Positions 46,601-56,943 of a DNA stretch of 64,000 bases are shown here, piece by piece; positions within the stretch are counted from its first letter, which is position 1, and every line of letters starts with the position of its first letter. This stretch comes from Bolinopsis microptera (taxonomy: Eukaryota > Ctenophora > Tentaculata > Lobata > Bolinopsidae). Where the stretch lies: the NCBI RefSeq assembly GCF_026151205.1, contig NC_087073.1, forward strand, positions 14,403,837 to 14,467,836, given 5' to 3'. The notes below the pieces were generated by a model. That model did not search any database and had not been told where the DNA came from. It saw nothing but the letters and a program-made list of their open reading frames with translations. A program made the position numbers and the translations under genes.

Positions 46601-49600
46601 GCTTAATAACACTACCCTCTTGTTGTCGTCCTCCTGGGGGCAGTTAGTGTCACACAGTGTGTAATTATGCTGTGTGTTGTTTGTAGTGTGGTGTGTATTG
46701 TTACAGGGTCTGATTAAACGAATTAATAATTAATATGAATGATCGGTATTATAAAGAGCCACCAGATGTAGAATCTACACTGTAGATCCAATCTAGTGTC
46801 TGTGACTCTGTATTATACTCCAGTGTTCAGCTGATGCGTAAGATTTGTCACTCACTTTATTTGTGATTACTAATCAGTGTACATAAGTTGAGGCTACTGT
46901 AGACCGGCGAGTCAGTATATTTATTATTTAATAACTAATTTATAAGTTAAACATACAGCTAGCTAGATAGTGTATTTATTACTTAATAACTAATTTATAA
47001 GTTAAACATACAGCTAGATAGTGGCTGGGAGCTGGCTCCTACAGGTACCTGGCTACCTGTAGTAATCCTACTTAGATTACTACAGGTAGCATTGGGAGTA
47101 ATAACTGTAATTTGCACATCGTAAATCTGTAAATAGGACCTGTCGTCGACGCTGACTGGAAATAATACAACGTATTTCGTTCGAGCATACAAAACATTTC
47201 AAAAACATTACAAAAAGCATCATTTAGTAAAAAGTACCGAGTAGTGAGTGAGCTTAGTGTCTTATCTATTACTAAAACTACAACAAAATAAGACAAATGT
47301 GCATATTTTTATTAGTTAGTCAAAAGAAAATAACCAAATAAATTAACAATTCTAAATTATGGTTTGTTGTTCCGAATAATAGCATTTAATTATAAATGAC
47401 ATTTAAAAAGGCCTGGCCGTATAAACAGTAAACATTGCAAATCACAGTTTAATGTTAAATCTGGTAATATAAATAATGGGGCGGAATCTTAATCCTTTTA
47501 GAAGTTAATGGATGATTGATCAAAATGGACAATTGTTGGGTTATAAACTTTTTATTTAAGTTTATAACCCAACAATTCTCGGATTAGTAACTATAATTCG
47601 CCTTCCCATGCAAACCGTGACGAAAATCTGGTAGAATATCTATTTTATTCTCCAGCGGAGGTAAAATGTCAAAAATAACGACTCAATCTCTTAGTAATAA
47701 CTCTCAAAATACATTTTAGGAGCTCTCTCTATTGGCTGTCTTGAGGGAGAGGCCTATAAATAATCTTCATAAGAGGGAACACCAGCACAGCTCCAGACAG
47801 AAGTCCCAGCGCATAACTAAAAGATAACAAAGTCCCAGCAAAGGATTTGCCCCTTTTAGTCTGCATCATCTGCGGGCCGTACAGCGCCGCCAGAGAAATG
47901 AAGTGTCCGTTGGTCCAGGAGAGGAGGAAATTGAAGAGAGCTGCCCAGGCGTCATTATGAAACCACACTGACACGTTCCTAGGGTGAAGGTTAGTCATGT
48001 AGATACAAGGTACGAGTAGGAGTCTAATGTAGGATACAGGTAGGAGATAGGTGGGGGTAGGGAGAGAGTAGCAGCTGGAGGTGATCCTACCTAGCACATC
48101 TCCAACACTGAACACAAGGAATACTGTGACAGGCAGGAAGTAACCAGTCCAGCTCTCCTCCGCGCCATGATCAATGGGCCTAGCAGAGGACCTCAACATG
48201 GACAAGGCTGCTGGGAAACAAACTGATGTGATGGTTGAAGTGAGCACTGTTGTCAGACAAAACCTCCAAATCACTTTAAACACTGACATCGCTGTATTCT
48301 TCTGGGTTGTTGCTTCATCAGGCACTTGAGCATCTCTTGGTGAAAGCAGTTCTTTTCTTTCTGCTCCGATAATTTCAGCATTATTTGAACTCTTTTTTGA
48401 TGTAGCGATCTGAACAAACTCAGTCCTGCCGAAGACAACAAATACTACAAGGGAGATGAGCAGTGTAAAGGAAGCTATCAAGAAGTAATAAAAGCCAGCA
48501 GATACCGGATCAGAGTTAGGAAAAGCAAGAGTAACAATACAGAGGAGGGCAGAAAAGAGACCCGCTAACCCCTGACCTAGATAAAATCCCTGGACTGCAT
48601 TGGTAGTGAGGATAGATGACAGACCCATCATCCCAGACATGAAGATAGCAGAGGTGAACATGACAACACCGAACAGCATCATGGTCATGATGAAGAAGGA
48701 GAAGGCCCAGTTAGCGGTGTTGAGGTAAGCTGTGACCGTGATGACCAGGAAGACGAGCAGGGCTGAGGTGTTACAGAGAGTCACCACTGTCACCAGGTTG
48801 TGTATCTTGAGGACGACTACACCCAGCAGGGCTGCAATGAAGTTGGAACCTATTCCTACGATCTCAATGTAGCTTGGGAAGTTGTTTATGATGGTTTCGG
48901 AGTTGGTTTCAGAAAACTTAGCCACGTGAAAACCGTTAGCGGTGATCATGAGGTTCCAGGGAAGGAGAGATGCCAGACCAAACAGTATCATCACACTGTA
49001 AATCCTCCAACTGGTGCGAGCGTCTGGTTGGCGGCTTGCCAATAATGGTTCTGTCTCTTCAGTCATCTTCAAGGGTGGAAGATTCGGGTCATAAACTGGC
49101 GGATTAATCAGTTAAATCGGGGTACAAAACCGAACTTTAGTCATGAGCATTCTAACCAATATAATAATGCAACCTTCGTAGGTCGAAGGATTTAATGTTT
49201 GACTAAACGTTTCCTCGATAGAAAATAAATTACGTTCTTTAAACTTCTTTCCATAAAATGAGACATAGCAGTCTAAGTTTTACGATCATAATTTCGAATA
49301 TCATGGTTAAAGCCAGAGAATAATATTAATGTGGACAATTTTGGAAATAATTCAAATATCATACAATTTCCTCCAAATTATACAATGACCAATGTACAAA
49401 AAAAGGGGTACGTGTTAAGTAACTATAATATAACAATAGCTATTTGGATGCGAGCCAGCAATGGCGTAAAGGGCAAACTCGAACGTTTATAAAAATCACA
49501 AAAATTAATAGAAATCAGGTAAGGTCCATTTCTGAGAAATGGAAGTTTACAGGATGATGCTGAATTTATCAATATTTAGATTGTAGATATTATCGGTCAA

Positions 49601-52600
49601 CAATAATTGCCATGAAAAGTCTCGAGCTAAATGTTGGAATAAAAAGACGGTCGAAAGTGATTCAGCTTGACAAAAGAAGTGATCCGAATTAAATTTATTT
49701 TAATCTGAATGTTGTATTGGAAATGGCCCATTTCCAATAAAAAGTTATGTATTTCTAAGAAATCAGTAGGCAGATCAAATTAAATAGTTAAAAACAATCA
49801 CATATATGTAGACATAGATGACGTCACGATTCATGTCAAAATTTCGTTTCTGTAATTGTTGTGGAACACAACAAGAAAATTGAGAATAATCTTGTGCGAG
49901 GGTAGGGACCCAGATGTCGTTTCTAACCCAAAAAAACTTTAAGGAGGCTTCTCATCAGTAGCCGCACCTCCTTACTCGGTTTCTGAACTGGAATTCTATG
50001 GGCTTCCAGACGGCCAGACCGAGTATTACCACCCCATCCTTCTAGAGTTCATCACAAGTAGCACCCACCTTGAAGATCTTTGACACCCAGACACACCCCA
50101 TTGGCGAACAAACTTTGGATATAATCTTACATGCTCCCGAAGGAATCCCTGGTTTATGGTCTTTCTCATCGTCACCAGCACTTTCACTAGAGTCACCAGC
50201 CCAATCTCGGAACTGGTATTTGACCTACAGTGATTTCATTGTGCTAGTAAAGATTTATGCCATAATTCCAAAATTATGTCATCCGGCCACTGCTTTTCAT
50301 TGTCCATAGAAAAGTACTTGAAACACTGACAGGTTTTCGTAAAAATGTTAGGAAAGTGGAGAATGTCAATTTATACTAATATTAAAATAATAATATTACC
50401 GATGAAAAAAAACCGTTCTAAGTCTCAATTTGGATATGTGACCTTAAAATGAACAAACGCAATTAAAATACGCAGCCAAAAAGAACAACATATTATATCA
50501 AGAGAGCAGCACAATTAGTGACAGCGAAAACAAAATCATGTTCACATGATTGGAGAATAAATAAGAATTAGTAAATGAGGGATCAAAATTATTGTATGGT
50601 ATTAATTACACATTATACAAGTGAATAATATGTAGAACATGCGAGGAAACCGAAGACCACGTTCACAGGCCACATGGCGTAAACTGTTTACATATCGGAT
50701 GTGGGAAATATTCTAGAAGGTTGAGAAATATTGATAAGATTAGCCCCCTGACCACGTACGGGTCATTATCTCTCCTGGTTATATTACAGCTGTAATGTGA
50801 GTTAAGTGGAGTAGGGTTCGGGGGCTTTTAAGATCTAGGGGGTGTTCAGTAAATTGGATTAAAATTAGGTTTAATGACAGACTCTGTTCATATCCTTTAT
50901 CTGATGTTCGGACTTCCTCTAGACTTTTCTTGATTTTCAGAATATATACAGATCGTTCTGAAATCGGAAGGTTGTTCAGTGTTCTAGAGTGAAACCAGAT
51001 GCGTATCCCTATAATTTACGCTAGACCGCTTTTCAGAAATAGTTTCTTCACACGAATACTTGAAACATATAGAAACTTACTAAGTTCAACTAGATCTATA
51101 AGCAAAGGAAACGTAAACATAACCAAACTGATTTCTCTTCCTTGAGACCCAACTGAGGAAGCGTAAGCAAATTAAAAACCATAAAAACATGCATAATATT
51201 ATGAAAATTAACAGTATATGCGGAATATTACATATATTAATTAGTATAGAATATATAATAATATGTAACTTTAAAATTGCCCAGGACACGTGCGGTAACA
51301 ACCAGTACACTAACAACTGATCTATCATAATTTTGACAATTTGTTATCACTGCGTAGATTTGCGAGGGTGAAGAGTGAGATTTCAAAAGTTATTAGATAT
51401 TATACTACTACTCACTACTGTCTTCTTGCACAAAGATCGAAATCTAAAATTGAGCCCTGATAGGAGCTACACTGCTCTTCATTAAATCAAATACGCTTAC
51501 CTCAACTAGGGTGTATTTACAGTTGGACGGTTCTGTCACGTTTACATCGAAATCAAGCTTTCCATTGCCAGCCTGCGGTAAAAACAGAATAAATAAAATA
51601 CAACGCAATCATCTGACTGGTGGTTATATGGTGGTAAGACCTATTATCTGTACATTACCCGAGAGAAATGACCACACTGCTACAGTGCTACGGGACTGAA
51701 ATCTGAATTTGACGGGAACATTGTAGTAAAATATACCGGGTCCTTAACTCCAAATAGCACAAATTATAAAATATACGATTATTTTATTATTTGTAGTACC
51801 GGTACACACACGGTAACATTTAAAATAACAGAAGTTAACCTTGAGTATGAAATCTGAGGAGGTCGGTTCCTCAATGTTGACAACGTCTGCCAACTCTTCG
51901 TAAGCTGCCGCTATCTTCCTGAACTCGTACTTCTCCTGGCAGGCATGTTAATTAGGTGGTATTAATTGGGAATTAGGTGGAATTAGACCGTGGGAGCTTT
52001 GGGAAAAGCTGACTTTTACTTCTGGAAATGACATTGATTGAACATACATTTTCAAGGTTTTCAAGCGCTCGAATTTCAACAGAAAAAGCGATAAGCGCTT
52101 AAAAAAACAGAAAACGTACATAATTAAAAAGATTAGAAGTGACATACCAAGTTATCCTTGTTGCCCCACGTAACACAGACACAAATAATCTTCTGTAGTT
52201 TATTGAGGAACTCTGTGTCTGTGTTGGGCAGTCTGAAGTAGCCCCCACCTGTAAACCAAGAGAAATCCTTGCCCTGTGATTGGTAGTGGGTCAATCATTT
52301 TTATTGGATTTTAAATTAGGAATAGAATTATGTCCCTAAAACTTCAGAGTGGAGTCAGATAGCACAGGGCACAGATTTTCTATGTTAATCACCAAAAGAA
52401 ATGGGAACAGATATCTGTTGCTAAAAATGTGTGTCATAATATTTGACTTTTAATCGATTGTTCCTTTTAAATACTAATAAATGATGTTTAACTGTGATGT
52501 ATGACACTGGCATGTTTTTTATTGACACACACGCAACTATTGAGGCAACTCGGCCCTAAGGGTCTTTGCTGATCTAAACAGCCCAATCCATAAACTTTGA

Positions 52601-55600
52601 AACAAGTTACGATTTGTGTAAAATGTTAATTGATGCAGTTTTATTGACAACACCATGTAAATTGTAAATAATCTCCTAGTACGATAGCTGGTGTGGCAAT
52701 ACAACCTGCATCATATAATGGTATCTTTATTTGGCGGTCTGATTCAGTCGCACCTTTCAGACTTTAATTATGAAACAGAATAGCCTCTTCAGAACTAACT
52801 CATTTAAAAGAGAATGATTTGTCAAAGAACTCAAATCGCAGGAACCCTCTAAATATCTCGCCACGTAGTATTTACGCCTAAAGACTTGAAAATACGATTG
52901 TTAAGGGAGATAATTACTAAATTATTAAGTATCAGACTCAAATTCATTGCGCAATAACGCCCCCTTTACAAAAGCTCGTCGTTACATGGTCAATAATAGC
53001 TCAACTGAGTCCAGTAATAACAGATTGTTTTATTTTGGTCGACTGTCCGCAGCTATTATGATTTGCTTGACAAGTATACTTGTTTATGTGTATGTCTGTT
53101 CGCTGACTCAGGGTATCGCTGCTCAGAAGGAGGATTTAGATGAATGCTTGCTCAACACGGCTACTGCGTTCAATGTTGTATCCGGTAAAGAATGGGACCT
53201 TGCTTTCAAAGGCAAAACCGAGAAATTCATCAAGGACTTGGGATCAAAGAGATGTCGAGCTATGAATGAGTTTGGAAATTCCTATGCTTACTGTATCAGT
53301 TCTGGAGACTGGAAAGAGGTACTGAATACACAATGTTTTTTTTAAATGTCTTTAATGTGAACGAACACAATGAAATTTAAATACTTTAATAAATAAAAAT
53401 ACTCGATGAATTTTCATTAAATGTAAACATAATATTTGTATCTCAGGTCTGTGAGGAATTGTTTAAGAAGGCCAGAAAAGGTTCCCTTGCTATGGACAGA
53501 AGTAACCCAGCAACCAAAGGAGCCTGTTCAACTAGATACTATCTAGGGAAATACTACGCCTACTGCAGGTTTATGAAACCGATCAGGAAGAATGTTTGAT
53601 GGTTGCACTTTACAAGTTTTACCAGTTGCAATGTGATTGTGTCTGTGAATATCTTATTATAGTTTAAGTTGCTGTTGTTCAATCTTTAAAAATACATTTT
53701 TTTAACACAATCGATTTTTACTTTTAAAATGACGTGCTGAATGGACTTGCGAAACAGAGAATTGAGCTCGCTTAAAAACTCTGCACACCACAAAAAAACT
53801 TGCTCTCAAAACTGAATTATCAAATTATATAATTATCAAACCTCAAGTTTCTCGAGGATATCCTGATCTGATTTGTCGGGGAGAGGTACAGCTCCCTTGT
53901 TGTACAGCTGCCACAGAGTACACCCAAACACGTACCTGGGGTGAAGTGGTGTAAAAACTGAGAAATTCGGTTTATTTTGATGACGTGTTATACAGTTTAG
54001 TTCGGTAAATTTATCACTCCTGGGATAGTGTTAATGTTTCTTTTAACACAACACACAATAAAAAGATTACAAACAAGGAAGTCCTGACTATAAAGTTAAA
54101 AACTATGATAACAGACATGTAACGAGTGCAATCGGCTATCTTTTTGTTCGAGCATTCGTTGAAATCTTAACTGAAAAGCAGTCATTCGACTTCACTAGAA
54201 TTTATGATAGTTCAGGACTCCCTTTTATAATAAAAGGTTATCGTCTCCGATCGAAATGCAAAATATCGCGTTAGAATTTAAACGAAGTATGTCGGCTAGA
54301 AGGAAGGTAGTTGTGAGGTGAGAGACTGTTGAAGGTAGCCGATTGCACCAAGACTCAGCTCACCTGTCAACCTCAATGTTCCAGGGAGCGTTAGAGAATA
54401 TCATGGAGCGGTGGAGCCACCTAGCAGGGTGACCATATGAGGCAAGGTGAGGCAGATACTCTCGTAACAGTAGAGGGTTGTAGACATCTCTACGCTTGAT
54501 CAGCTCAGGGAGAATCCCAACAAACCTTAGTTTCACAATCCCCTTTGAACAGATGCTGATATTGTGCATGACGGGGAAGCCGTGAACTATCCTCTTCTCG
54601 TGCAGATACAGAATACCAGCTACTATTTGTTTTCCCAGGAAGTATAACTGCTCAACAGAGTGCTGAAACTTGCTTAACCGGACATTAAGAAGGGTAGAGA
54701 AGGATTCCTCAACAATACAGGGCATCTGATTCAGTCTGTAGACTCCTACAAACTCAGCTAGATTCTGATGGGCTATCCCACTTGTGTGGAGACCCTTGAT
54801 ATGTTCTATCAGCGGCACTAGAATGGAACTACCATAGTTCATGTTATGAGTTACAAACTGTGTCACAGACACAGGCCTGACTGTTTTGGGAGAATGAAGC
54901 ACCCCCGTGTGTCGTATGTAGAGGTAATGGTAGGAGCGGGGGATGGGTGATAATGCCACGTTCATGGGTGAGAGGGTAGGCTCACGCTTGGTGCTGTAGA
55001 CGGATTTATGTTCTGCGATCTGCATTAAATCCTCACATGTCACAGGGTCTTTGAGCTCCATCTTCTTCTTCACTGCATCCGTTTTGTCCATAAAGTTAAT
55101 CTGGTTGAAGAGTTTGATCAGAGACAGATACCCATGCTGATTGTCGATCTTGAAACGTCCACCCTCTTTTACTTCTATCCTTCTAGACCTAAACCTGTCT
55201 CCGATAACCATGAAGAAGTAGTATTGGTTTAAAATCTTTGCCGGTTCTTTGACAAGAAAATTATCCGTCACCAGAAATTTAGATTCGTTTCCGGGAGAAC
55301 GTAAAATTTGTTCAGCCTCATCCGCATTCTCGATCTTCATGACGTAAGAACATTTATCAACCAAAGAATAATTGAATTGTGTGTGCTTATTCCTGTCCTC
55401 AGCAGTGTTCACAATCACAAACTTGGGGTCATGATAAATTAGCGATTCTGAGTGAAAATCGTCGGAAAGTTTGTGATCCAGAATATGGTTACCTGGAGAA
55501 GTTTTCTTGTAAGCCATGTCTAGAAGGGTGAGAAATGATTCTACACTCGTCCTTGAGCTAAACGTCAGTTCATGACGAGAGTTTGGGGCAGTGACAATTG

Positions 55601-56300
55601 TAGCACTGTGATGCTTGAAGTTAAACTGAACTTTGTCAATATTTGTCAGTATGATTTCATAATCACTCAACAGTAGAGATGATTTAGTAATCTCAGCACG
55701 AATATGTTGAGTTGCATCTGTTGAACAATCAAATATGCATCTCTTTCTGCTTTGTTCAGTGACATTTTTAATTAATTTACATTTCACCGCCATGAGATTC
55801 TCACTGCACTTTAGCAGGGACTTGGAAACGAGCTCCATAATCTCACCGACAGAAACTGATGTAAACCCTAAAACAGGTAGCAAATAATTTACCATAACCT
55901 CAGATACATCGCTGATACCCAGTTCTGACAATTTGACCGCTAGAACGCTGGCAATGTCACCCGAGTTCTCTAGTGGGCTACCATTTGTCTTTAAATCATC
56001 AACTGACTGAAGATAAATGTAGTTAAAAACTTCGGGACACTGATGGACAATGTCTTCTATGTTTAACAGTGATGTTGGGAATCTGTAGTAAAACGACCCC
56101 TTGATGTGAGCATCAGGATTTTTCTTTGAGTACGGAAGGCAGTAACTCTGATTGCAGAACAGGGTACCAAACTTGAAGAGATCAGGTGAAACTCGCACAT
56201 CTTTGGCAAGTCCGCAGAGTAACTCAAATCTTGTAGCTTTCCGGGGAAACTCCATCTTATAGCCATTGTACAAGTGAATTGTGGTCTTAGTATGTATCAT
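40615..56300 (-). CDS. JAK-family FERM-SH2-pseudokinase-kinase-like protein
   Basis: Twelve minus-strand exons (54364-56300, 53842-53935, 52148-52273, 51840-51935, 51501-51572, 50069-50224, 46489-46633, 44249-44423, 43096-43213, 41867-42088, 40936-41105, 40615-40744) close in phase to 1146 residues, the length of JAKs. JAKs couple cytokine receptors to STATs. Residues 1 to about 270 are a FERM domain (LYNGYKMEFPRKATRFELL, FYYRFP). The SH2-like part (about 320-410) has FLVTDN where FLVRES is expected, so the phosphotyrosine arginine is missing. The pseudokinase (about 480-735) has HGFPVMHN for HRDLAARN. The last domain (about 892-1146) keeps the beta-3 lysine, HPNIV and DVWSYG, but has HRN for HRD and NFG for DFG, so it is predicted inactive. 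The roughly 150-residue linker is longer than usual. Intron 6 contains the SLC29 gene, intron 2 a plus-strand gene. A split into two genes at intron 6 remains possible. Confidence 0.75.
42211..42308. repeat. TTATGTAG octamer repeat
   Basis: About twelve copies of TTATGTAG in a row inside the intron between the 43096-43213 and 41867-42088 exons of the JAK-like gene. Confidence 0.95.
45817..46131. repeat. 21-bp minisatellite, 15 copies
   Basis: Fifteen copies of a 21-bp unit with core AAGTCCCCTGCTTGTACAC, identical except the last. The unit length is a multiple of three and lacks stops in most frames, so it opens several false ORFs on both strands. It lies in an intron of the JAK-like gene (between exons 44249-44423 and 46489-46633). 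Confidence 0.97.
46235..46391. mobile_element. 157-bp MITE, copy 2, in a JAK-like gene intron
   Basis: It begins GGGGTCGTTCACATAATATT and ends ATATGTGTGAACAACCTC, with TAA on both sides (46232-46234 and 46392-46394). It shares the ends and core of the copy at 35572-35727. The two ends can pair over about 25 bases. Confidence 0.78.
47531..47577. terminator. 18-bp perfect hairpin with AATAAA in the loop, SLC29 3' flank
   Basis: AATTGTTGGGTTATAAAC at 47531-47548 and its exact reverse complement at 47560-47577 flank an 11-base loop. Read on the minus strand, the strand of the SLC29 gene ending at 47729, the loop contains AATAAA. Another minus-strand AATAAA is near 47643. The hairpin may present a polyadenylation signal of the SLC29 transcript. 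Confidence 0.5.
47729..49066 (-). CDS. SLC29A3: Equilibrative nucleoside transporter (SLC29A3-like)
   Basis: A 445-residue, intronless protein starting at the ATG at 49066. It has the SLC29 layout: a short N-terminal tail, six helices, a hydrophilic loop (about residues 225-265, KKSSNNAEIIGAERKELLS) and five more helices. TM1 has the ENT signature GLASLLPWNLMITANGF, and GRITSS occurs near the helix 8 region. ENTs carry nucleosides and some nucleobases down their gradient. The N-terminal ETEPLLASR is a [DE]xxxL[LI] dileucine signal like the one that sends human ENT3 to lysosomes, so an endolysosomal location is likely. The gene lies on the same strand inside intron 6 of the JAK-like gene and has its own polyadenylation signals. 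Assignment to the ENT family is firm; the orthology to SLC29A3 rests mainly on the dileucine motif. Confidence 0.9.
   Translation of the reverse strand: MTEETEPLLASRQPDARTSWRIYSVMILFGLASLLPWNLMITANGFHVAKFSETNSETIINNFPSYIEIVGIGSNFIAALLGVVVLKIHNLVTVVTLCNTSALLVFLVITVTAYLNTANWAFSFFIMTMMLFGVVMFTSAIFMSGMMGLSSILTTNAVQGFYLGQGLAGLFSALLCIVTLAFPNSDPVSAGFYYFLIASFTLLISLVVFVVFGRTEFVQIATSKKSSNNAEIIGAERKELLSPRDAQVPDEATTQKNTAMSVFKVIWRFCLTTVLTSTITSVCFPAALSMLRSSARPIDHGAEESWTGYFLPVTVFLVFSVGDVLGRITSSCYSLPTPTYLLPVSYIRLLLVPCIYMTNLHPRNVSVWFHNDAWAALFNFLLSWTNGHFISLAALYGPQMMQTKRGKSFAGTLLSFSYALGLLSGAVLVFPLMKIIYRPLPQDSQ
49067..50068. other. JAK-like intron 6, upstream part
   Basis: About 1 kb between the SLC29 start codon and the JAK exon at 50069-50224. 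It must contain the SLC29 promoter. No exon with kinase similarity was found, which matters because the JAK exon at 50069 needs a phase-0 partner; the nearest candidate is at 46489-46633. Confidence 0.5.
52986..53599 (+). CDS. Small signal-anchored Cys-rich protein nested in the JAK-like gene
   Basis: Two plus-strand exons (52986-53318 and 53447-53599) with gtactg/tctcag splice sites join in phase 0 to 161 residues. After a short Ser/Asn-rich tail comes one hydrophobic segment (residues 19-40, LSAAIMICLTSILVYVYVCS), either a signal anchor or an uncleaved signal. The rest, about 120 residues, has six cysteines, in DECLL, KRCRA, YAYCIS, VCEELF, GACSTR and YAYCRF. The C..(about 11)..YAYC spacing recurs in the two exons, which suggests an internal duplication with disulfide bonds. 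I do not recognise the family. It lies on the opposite strand inside JAK intron 2 (52274-53841). The first in-frame ATG is used; the ORF also runs 13 codons further upstream without an ATG. Confidence 0.65.
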
Positions 56301-56943
56301 CCTTGACTAAAGGATCGCAAGGGTTATAAATCATATTATATCATAATATTGCGAAATTTTACGTGTTGCACATCTTAGTTAAACAACAAATATATATCTT
56401 AACAAAATCTTTTTCATTAACGTACTAGTACTATGTCAATGAGGATAGCTCAAGTCTGGTGTCTCCACTTCAACTCAACTGAGATACAGCTATATAACTC
56501 TCATCATACGATATTGTGTAACTGGCTCGACGATAGCTGCTCAATGCCCTATTTGGGTCAGATCGGAATTCGAAATTATCAATGAAATAGTGTACCACTT
56601 ACTCTCAATATTAGGAGAGCTCATCGGCAGTTTGTTCTAGAAGGCTTACATTTTCAAAATAAAGTGGGGTGGTGATGAAAGGTGGAGTAATTCTATATAA
56701 AATTAGTCGATGCTCGGATGGAAAGACGATCAACGAAATGATTAAGACGGTCGGTATTACGTTAATGGAACTGTAGCAGCTGATCTACAAATCAATTTTT
56801 TTTGTTATCTCGTCAAGTAATTAAAACCGATGAAATTTGACACCACCACACCATCGTGCTGAAATAAAACATTCAACTTGCCTCATGCCTGGAACCCGAA
56901 CTGTAGTTTAAAAATACTGTCGAGATTAAGAAAATAAACCAAC
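56301..56943. other. Interval between the two JAK first-exon cassettes
   Basis: 643 bp. On the minus strand I find no kinase-like exon after the upstream cassette, and neither AATAAA nor ATTAAA. It presumably holds the promoter of the downstream cassette, with a stop directly before the ATG at 56300 (TAG TCA AGG ATG). Confidence 0.55.

Noticed and set aside
52148-52273. Apparent frameshift between JAK exons at 53842 and 52148
   Set aside because: It arises only if the acceptor near 52250 is used. The acceptor 24 bases upstream (ccaatcacag) restores phase and adds GKDFSWFT.
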